Assembly: GCA_965227935.1 (NCBI GenBank)
Contig: CBDDGS010000019.1
Span: forward strand, 1,116,001 to 1,180,000
Direction of reading: 5' to 3'
Source: JAWPMT01 sp965227935
GTDB taxonomy: Bacteria; Bacteroidota; Bacteroidia; Cytophagales; Cyclobacteriaceae
DNA: 64,000 bases
Position 1 is the stretch's first letter; each line of letters starts with the position of its first letter. Positions 59,156 to 64,000 of this stretch are shown piece by piece. The notes below the pieces were generated by a model. It saw nothing but the letters and a program-made list of their open reading frames with translations, searched no databases and was not told the DNA's origin. Position numbers and translations under genes: made by a program.

Positions 59156-60535
59156 GTGAGCATGACAATTGACGACGCTGGAAAATATTTCAATGCTCCC
59201 GAGGATACGAACCTGCAAACCAGAACCTCGGAGCTAATATTTACTTCGCGAGAGACAGTCATCGTTTTGGACGATGATCCTACCGGCACCCAGACCGTGC
59301 ATGACGTGCCCGTTTTGACGGACTGGAAGGTAGAGAGTCTGCAAGCTGAGCTATCATCGGCTCAGGACCTCATTTACGTCCTGACCAACACTCGCCGGAT
59401 GAGCGGTGAGGACGCTCGCAAAGCCAACAGGGAAATAGGAGAGCACATTTCCATGGCATCAAAGCTCACTGGGCGTGATGTCAGGGTGATCAGCAGAAGT
59501 GATTCCACACTACGAGGTCACTATCCTTTGGAGATCGAAGAATTACAGCAGTCGCTCGATCTGGAAAAAGCTTTGCAAGTGGTCATTCCGGCATTCATGG
59601 AAGGAGGCCGCTATACCTTGGATGATGTTCATTATGTGCAAGAGGGGAAAGCGCTGGTTCCTGCAGGCGAGACCCCTTATGCAGAGGATGAGGTATTTGG
59701 ATACCGCTCTTCGCATGTGGTAGATTGGATTGAAGAAAAATACCTCAACCGGATCGTTAGAGATCAAATCAAGACCATCCCCATCCCCATTATTCGTGAC
59801 CTATACGCGAGACAGTTGGCGCAATGGATCCTCAACCTGGAAGCCAGAGTTGTCATCGTCAATGCCGCTTCTTATTATGATCTGGAAAAAGTGGCGCTTG
59901 CCTTGAGGATTGCCGAACAGGAAGGTCGCGACTTCATCTACCGGACTGCTGCCTCGTTCGTTCGGGCGTACTGCGCGAAGTCGGAGCGGGCGATGTTGGA
60001 AGGGCCTGAGGTTCGAAATGGTTCGAACGGTGGACTGATATTGGTGGAGTCCTCCCACAAGCAGTCCCAGAATCAACTGAAGGCACTACTGTCTTTTACA
60101 GAAGTGCAGCCGGTTGCCTTGTCCTCTACGGCGATAAAGGAGGGGCAATTGTCGGCTGAGGAAGTCGCCGGTGAGATCTCAGGACATATACAAAAGGGTG
60201 CCGATGTTGCCGTCTACTTTGAAGCCGCTGATGACCTCGCTGTCGATAATGAGCAGGGCCTTTGGCATGATTTCCTTGTTGAAGTACTGGATCACACAGA
60301 TACACGTCCAGGATTTTTATTGGCAAAAGGTGACCGGATCACGTCAGAGATTGCCACCAGAGTACTAAAGGTTCGTCGCGCAATGGTCAGAGGGCAAATC
60401 TCTGAGGGTATCCCTGTTTGGGAATTGGGTTACGAGACACCTTTTCCAGGCCTGAGGTACATCTTATTTCCCGACAATGTAGGGGAGGAAGACACCCTTC
60501 TGCAGATAGCCCTTAAACTACGCCCAAGCGCCTGA
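59156..60535 (+). CDS. Four-carbon acid sugar kinase family protein (DUF1537)
   Basis: A 459-residue kinase of the DUF1537 family, which phosphorylates four-carbon sugar acids such as threonate or erythronate. The N-terminal substrate domain has VIVLDDDPTGTQTVHDVPVL and SRSDSTLRGHYPLEI; the C-terminal nucleotide domain includes GLILVESSHKQSQNQL, LLAKGDRITSEIATRVLKV and RYILFPDNVGEEDTL. GTG at 59156 or ATG at 59162 may be the start. Partner dehydrogenase and aldolase genes of four-carbon acid pathways are absent. Confidence 0.88.
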   Translation: MSMTIDDAGKYFNAPEDTNLQTRTSELIFTSRETVIVLDDDPTGTQTVHDVPVLTDWKVESLQAELSSAQDLIYVLTNTRRMSGEDARKANREIGEHISMASKLTGRDVRVISRSDSTLRGHYPLEIEELQQSLDLEKALQVVIPAFMEGGRYTLDDVHYVQEGKALVPAGETPYAEDEVFGYRSSHVVDWIEEKYLNRIVRDQIKTIPIPIIRDLYARQLAQWILNLEARVVIVNAASYYDLEKVALALRIAEQEGRDFIYRTAASFVRAYCAKSERAMLEGPEVRNGSNGGLILVESSHKQSQNQLKALLSFTEVQPVALSSTAIKEGQLSAEEVAGEISGHIQKGADVAVYFEAADDLAVDNEQGLWHDFLVEVLDHTDTRPGFLLAKGDRITSEIATRVLKVRRAMVRGQISEGIPVWELGYETPFPGLRYILFPDNVGEEDTLLQIALKLRPSA

Positions 60536-60630
60536 AGCCCATAGCTGTCTACCCTCGTTGGGATCAGTAATTGGCCTCCGAGCCCTTAGAAATCTATTAC
60601 AAAGCTTTTGATTAGATTATCTTGGCGCCT

Positions 60631-61437
60631 ATGAAAATTGTCCCAGGTCAGGTCGCGATTGTCACCGGTGCCGCCCATGGCGTTGGGTTGAATCTCTCGC
60701 GCTTGCTTCTCGAGAAAGGTCTGAAGGTGGTCATGATTGACAATGACCGCCAGGCGTTAGAGGCGCTGGAGCCTAACCTTCAATCAGAGGGTGCGGTCTC
60801 TGCCTACGGATGCGACATCACCAATGAGAAAGCTGTGGAATCCGCCAGGGATGCCATTTTGAAGAGGCACCCTAAAATTGATCTTCTGTTCAACAATGCC
60901 GGGGTTTCTGCCGATGCGAAGTTTGCCAATCACAATCTGCAGGATTTTCGGTGGGTGATGGAAACCAACCTGATGGGCACGGTGAATATGTGCAAGTATT
61001 TCTTGCCTGCTCTTCAAGAGGCAGGACGGGCACAAATCGTCAACGTGGCCAGTGCTGCGGCACTTTTCGGGTTTCCAGGGAAGACCTCCTACTGTGCTTC
61101 GAAATTCGCGCTGAAGGGATTTAGCCAGGCGCTGAGGATAGAGCTCCATCCCGAGCGGATAGGCGTGACAGTGGCCTATTTGGGCCCTGTCCAGACGCAC
61201 ATGATTTCCAGGTCAAGGATTGATGATCCAGCAAGGAAAACGCAAATCCAGGAGTACCTCGATCGCAAGGGAATGGACCCTCAGGATGTGGCGGCCGAGA
61301 TCTTGCAGGCAGTATCGAAGAACAAGCCCAGGGCATTGATCTCTTCGGAGACCAGGCGTTTGGCTATGTTTGATCGACTGATGCCCAATCTATTTCTCAG
61401 GCTCTTGACCAGGTTTCAGGACATGCTGCCAGCGTGA
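60631..61437 (+). CDS. Short-chain dehydrogenase/reductase (SDR)
   Basis: A 268-residue classical SDR. Cofactor motif VTGAAHGVGLNL, structural NNAG (LLFNNAGVSADAK), catalytic Ser in IVNVASAAALFG, and Tyr/Lys in TSYCASKFALKGFSQ. The ATG at 60631 is preferred to the TTG at 60622. Its 3' end overlaps the convergent SDR gene by 22 bp. Related lipid- or steroid-acting SDRs share this C-terminus with a hydrophobic end. Confidence 0.88.
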   Translation: MKIVPGQVAIVTGAAHGVGLNLSRLLLEKGLKVVMIDNDRQALEALEPNLQSEGAVSAYGCDITNEKAVESARDAILKRHPKIDLLFNNAGVSADAKFANHNLQDFRWVMETNLMGTVNMCKYFLPALQEAGRAQIVNVASAAALFGFPGKTSYCASKFALKGFSQALRIELHPERIGVTVAYLGPVQTHMISRSRIDDPARKTQIQEYLDRKGMDPQDVAAEILQAVSKNKPRALISSETRRLAMFDRLMPNLFLRLLTRFQDMLPA

Positions 61438-62417
61438 TCTTTAGAGCGGACGCTAGCCACAAGAGCCGCTGATTTATCCCATAGCTCCTTCTGGTTTTCA
61501 GGGTCCAGTGCCCGTTCATCGGCATCTTTCTTTTGCATAAGGTGCAGGTAGTATCCACTTTCTTTGGCAAGCTCTGGCGCACACGCCAGGTACATTACCG
61601 GTGCTGCGGCCTTATCAGGTGGACTGAAGAACAGAGAGAAGATCACCTTGAGAAGGGGTTTTGACCAGGATGGCGCCTCCCGGGCAATATTCGTGTTTAC
61701 GGCACCTGGGCAGAGGGCATGGACATTGATAGGTGGTTTGGCGCCAGAAAGCCGGGAATGAAGGGCTGATGCTAGCGTGGTCAGCATGAGCTTGTAGTCC
61801 CCATACCGAGCCACTGCGGCCTTCATCGTGAAGTGTTGAAAGGCACCAAGGTTGTCAAAGTCAATGTCTTGTCCTGACCGGTGGGATTCGGAAGACACAA
61901 AAATGATACGAGAGGTGGCAGGGCCTGCCGTACGGATCAGTTGGTTTTCCAATAGCCCATTGATCAGTATGAATTTGCTTAGGTAGTTTACCATAAACAT
62001 CTGCTCCAATCCCTGGGGTGTCTCACGGCTTCCTGCGGGTACTACAGCGGCATTGCAGATGACGACATCAAAGACAAGCCCCTTCTCTTGAAGGGTGGCG
62101 ATCAATTTGTCAATGGCGTCGATATCGCTGAGGTCAACTTTTACCATTTCTACCGTCGAAGAACCGGTCAGCGACCGGATCCTCTCACCCGCTTCAGGGA
62201 TGCCACTTCGACAGGCCATGATGACCGTAGCGCCCTTCTCCGCCAATTGTGTCGCTACAGCAAATCCTAATCCAGAATTAGCGCCTGTGATCAGACAGGT
62301 CTTGCCCTTCATACTGACAGACTCGTCCAGTTGGCCTATCGGCTCTTGCTTTCGGAACAGATCTCGAATGCCCGATAGGGTTGCTGATACGGGGTTTTGG
62401 TATTTCTGTTTGCTCAT
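61416..62417 (-). CDS. Extended-type SDR oxidoreductase (retinol dehydrogenase/protochlorophyllide reductase-like)
   Basis: A 333-residue SDR. Cofactor site ITGANSGLGFAVATQLAEKG, NAAV (VICNAAVVPAG) in place of NNAG, and a catalytic region with IIFVSSESHRSG and the YGDYK stretch (VARYGDYKLMLTT) that supplies Tyr/Lys. The family acts on hydrophobic alcohols such as retinoids and sterols. It overlaps the sulfotransferase stop by 4 bp, so the two are co-translated. Confidence 0.85.
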   Translation of the reverse strand: MSKQKYQNPVSATLSGIRDLFRKQEPIGQLDESVSMKGKTCLITGANSGLGFAVATQLAEKGATVIMACRSGIPEAGERIRSLTGSSTVEMVKVDLSDIDAIDKLIATLQEKGLVFDVVICNAAVVPAGSRETPQGLEQMFMVNYLSKFILINGLLENQLIRTAGPATSRIIFVSSESHRSGQDIDFDNLGAFQHFTMKAAVARYGDYKLMLTTLASALHSRLSGAKPPINVHALCPGAVNTNIAREAPSWSKPLLKVIFSLFFSPPDKAAAPVMYLACAPELAKESGYYLHLMQKKDADERALDPENQKELWDKSAALVASVRSKDHAGSMS

Positions 62418-63652
62418 CCTTTTTTCTCCAATTGAAATCTGTCTACATATTCTTTGAAAACGGGCCGCTTCATGATATCCTCGTCTGTGAAGTCCTTGAT
62501 TTCATACTTGTGGCGGCCAAATCTATGTTGGCCATGGCTTTTGAGGAAATCTTCAATCTTCTTCAGCTGCACATCGTCGAGTGGCATCTTGAGGAAATCG
62601 TAGACACGCTCCATCGTAGGAAGGGGATCACTCACGAGCAGGTGGTAATCGATGTCCAGAAATTGCGCGTTGTGGTTTTCTCGAAAAGCCATCGACCGGG
62701 AGAGTAGGCGTTCCATTTTCGTGATCCACTGTTCACCCACGACCTTCGGGTCGTTTTGGCTGCTGAACATTACTCGACCATGGAAGATCATGCTGCACAG
62801 AGACGGTACAATGGCCGCGGGATGCCGATGTGTCTGCAAGTACTGTGTGCCGGGAAAGACATCTTCTACGACATCCAGCCACTCAAGGTGATGCGGGCTT
62901 TTGAGTACCCAGCGTCCTCGAGGCCCGGTCCATTGCAACAGCTGTAGTAGCTGCTTCATGAATGCATAGGCGGGCCGTTGGTCCTGTTCTTCCAGCCAGC
63001 GGGCAAAACCCGGTACACTGGTAGTAGCCTCAGCCACTGTGCTTCTTAGCGAGATATCCAATAGCAGCACATCTTCCTCTGGAGACAGGTGCTGGATCGG
63101 GTGGATTGCAAAGAAGTCGGGGGCCAGGTATTTGACGGCTTTCTCGCTGGTTTTGGCCTCCTTTATTCTCTTGTCGGGATCCCCCTTGTCGAATGGGGCA
63201 GGGTTGAGGGCCTCCCATGATTTGAGCGATCTGATCCTTTCGTCCAAGGCCAGGAGGCGGTGGAGGAGCGTCGTGCCCGTCCTCTGCATGCCGGCAATCA
63301 AAAGGGGAGGCGGAATTGTCTCCTGCAATATTTCGGGGTGCTGCGTCCACCATTTTACAGCCCTGAGGCGATTGTTGAGAAGGTTGACCAGTCTTTGCTG
63401 CGCGACGAACTTACCAAAAGGATGAAGGTTGGCCTCACTATTGAGTGACTCCACCAATTGCTCAAGTGGCTCCACAAAGTCCATTGGGCCGAAATCACTC
63501 AATCGGGAGGAGCGAATGGCTCGCTTCATTAGCTGGTCGGCCTTAATAGGCTTTGAATGCCATTTCTGTACACCTCCGGCCAGAGAGTTGAAACTCCTGA
63601 CAGGGAAGGGCAGGGGCTTTACCTGGCCGGAACTGATGATATTATCAGTCAT
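62414..63652 (-). CDS. Sulfotransferase-family protein
   Basis: A 412-residue protein with a PAPS-binding P-loop-like motif LIAGMQRTGTTLLHRLLA and a 3'-phosphate-binding stretch WVLKSPHHLEWLDVVEDVFPG, both typical of the Sulfotransfer_3 group found widely in lipid- and steroid-modifying clusters. It overlaps both neighbours by a few bases, so the run 63.9-61.4 kb looks like one operon (DUF1214 protein, sulfotransferase, SDR). Confidence 0.85.
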   Translation of the reverse strand: MTDNIISSGQVKPLPFPVRSFNSLAGGVQKWHSKPIKADQLMKRAIRSSRLSDFGPMDFVEPLEQLVESLNSEANLHPFGKFVAQQRLVNLLNNRLRAVKWWTQHPEILQETIPPPLLIAGMQRTGTTLLHRLLALDERIRSLKSWEALNPAPFDKGDPDKRIKEAKTSEKAVKYLAPDFFAIHPIQHLSPEEDVLLLDISLRSTVAEATTSVPGFARWLEEQDQRPAYAFMKQLLQLLQWTGPRGRWVLKSPHHLEWLDVVEDVFPGTQYLQTHRHPAAIVPSLCSMIFHGRVMFSSQNDPKVVGEQWITKMERLLSRSMAFRENHNAQFLDIDYHLLVSDPLPTMERVYDFLKMPLDDVQLKKIEDFLKSHGQHRFGRHKYEIKDFTDEDIMKRPVFKEYVDRFQLEKKG

Positions 63653-64000
63653 TGCCCGGGTTGATCAATGAATTGTAGGTAACGACCTTAGTCGAGGGGG
63701 TGGGCCACTCCTCAGCTTTCACCCAACGGAGGCACATCGTGCCCTCATCATGATGAGCGGTCTCTATCCAGTTAGGCAATTGAGGGTCTTTATGGGATAT
63801 GATGAGTCTCACAGAGCCGTCTTCATTGGCATGGGCAGAATGCTTGTTGAGTGTCACTTGATGATACCTGTAGTCCAGCGACTCCATCCAATAGTTGTTG
63901 AGCTGAAAGTTCCAATAGTCACAATCCGGCGGTATGAAATCGATTAGGAGCACCTCGCCCTCCTTCAGTTCCCAGTGGCTGTGATAGTAGGCAATGTTTT
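63645..64000 (-). CDS. DUF1214 domain protein, C-terminal part (truncated by window edge)
   Basis: The frame is open to the end of the window, so this is the 3' part of a gene starting beyond it. The visible 117 residues contain WNFQLNNYWMESLDYRY, LNKHSAHANEDGSVRLIISH and the end TAHHDEGTMCLRWVKAEEW, close to the C-terminus of DUF1214 proteins that occur next to sulfotransferases and SDRs in other phyla. Function unknown. It overlaps the sulfotransferase start by 8 bp. Confidence 0.7.
   Translation of the reverse strand, partial: NIAYYHSHWELKEGEVLLIDFIPPDCDYWNFQLNNYWMESLDYRYHQVTLNKHSAHANEDGSVRLIISHKDPQLPNWIETAHHDEGTMCLRWVKAEEWPTPSTKVVTYNSLINPGND

Noticed and set aside
1..64000. tRNA, rRNA, IS elements or prophage genes
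   Set aside because: No cloverleaf-like sequence with the TTCRANNC loop, no transposase, integrase or phage structural gene was recognised on either strand; intergenic gaps are mostly short.

Overview
This 64 kb window is chromosomal DNA from a member of the Bacteroidota, most likely a marine or environmental Cytophagales-type bacterium. Three things point there. Families common in or typical of the phylum are present: an ECF sigma / FecR / STN module, DUF5684, RRM-Gly proteins, DUF3857 transglutaminases, class III FBPase, prefix-domain MacB permeases and PA0069 radical SAM. Promoters follow the Bacteroidota form (TTG or TTTC, about 18-20 nt, TAnnTTTG). Shine-Dalgarno sequences are almost absent. 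The coding style is uniform throughout, and I see no phage, IS element, CRISPR array, rRNA or tRNA.

Layout. 1-5.3 kb: the 3' end of a topoisomerase IV A subunit, trmH, a SanA-like protein, a TerB-like protein, a rhomboid protease, a PA0069-type radical SAM gene behind a twin palindromic operator, DoxX and DUF5684 membrane proteins. 5.4-13.4 kb: a menaquinone cluster on the minus strand (menI-menF-menD, then menE), split by a plus-strand ECF sigma / STN-carboxypeptidase-regulatory protein / FecR module. 13.4-17 kb: a histidine phosphatase, an RRM protein and a Pol-PE-Lig LigD without Ku. 17.1-19.2 kb: eight dispersed-tandem copies of a 57-71 bp unit, each a short conserved G/U-rich head followed by an intrinsic terminator; most have a -7 promoter box at a fixed distance upstream. 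I read this as a multicopy small-RNA array, and it is the most unusual feature of the window. 19.5-31.4 kb: envelope lipoproteins, class III FBPase, a large ThuA / sugar-dehydrogenase / PKD / cytochrome c lipoprotein, a Gfo/Idh oxidoreductase and several exported hydrolases. 31.5-37.6 kb: two MacB-type permeases flanking a VOC protein and thioredoxin. 37.9-44.5 kb: an OmpA-like protein, amidase, DUF2490, a cyclase-like repeat protein, patatin and a Tat-exported aminotransferase. 44.6-50.3 kb: an RraB-like protein, and a sugar or deoxynucleoside catabolic operon (isomerase-GntR-aldolase-kinase) with a perfect HutC-type operator over its promoter, then a P-loop protein lacking the Walker lysine and a soluble sugar dehydrogenase. 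50.5-57.6 kb: a three-gene operon (TPR/MORN giant, active transglutaminase, degenerate transglutaminase) behind a Crp/Fnr-like palindrome. 57.6-64 kb: an exonuclease, a racemase, a DUF1537 kinase, and an SDR / SDR / sulfotransferase / DUF1214 group.

How the genes fit together. The men genes make part of the menaquinone pathway (menA, menB and menC are not here). The isomerase-GntR-DeoC-kinase operon is a self-regulated catabolic unit, and the Gfo/Idh, ThuA and sugar dehydrogenase proteins suggest a wider carbohydrate-oxidising lifestyle. All function calls come from reading motifs in the translated sequence; no database search was possible.
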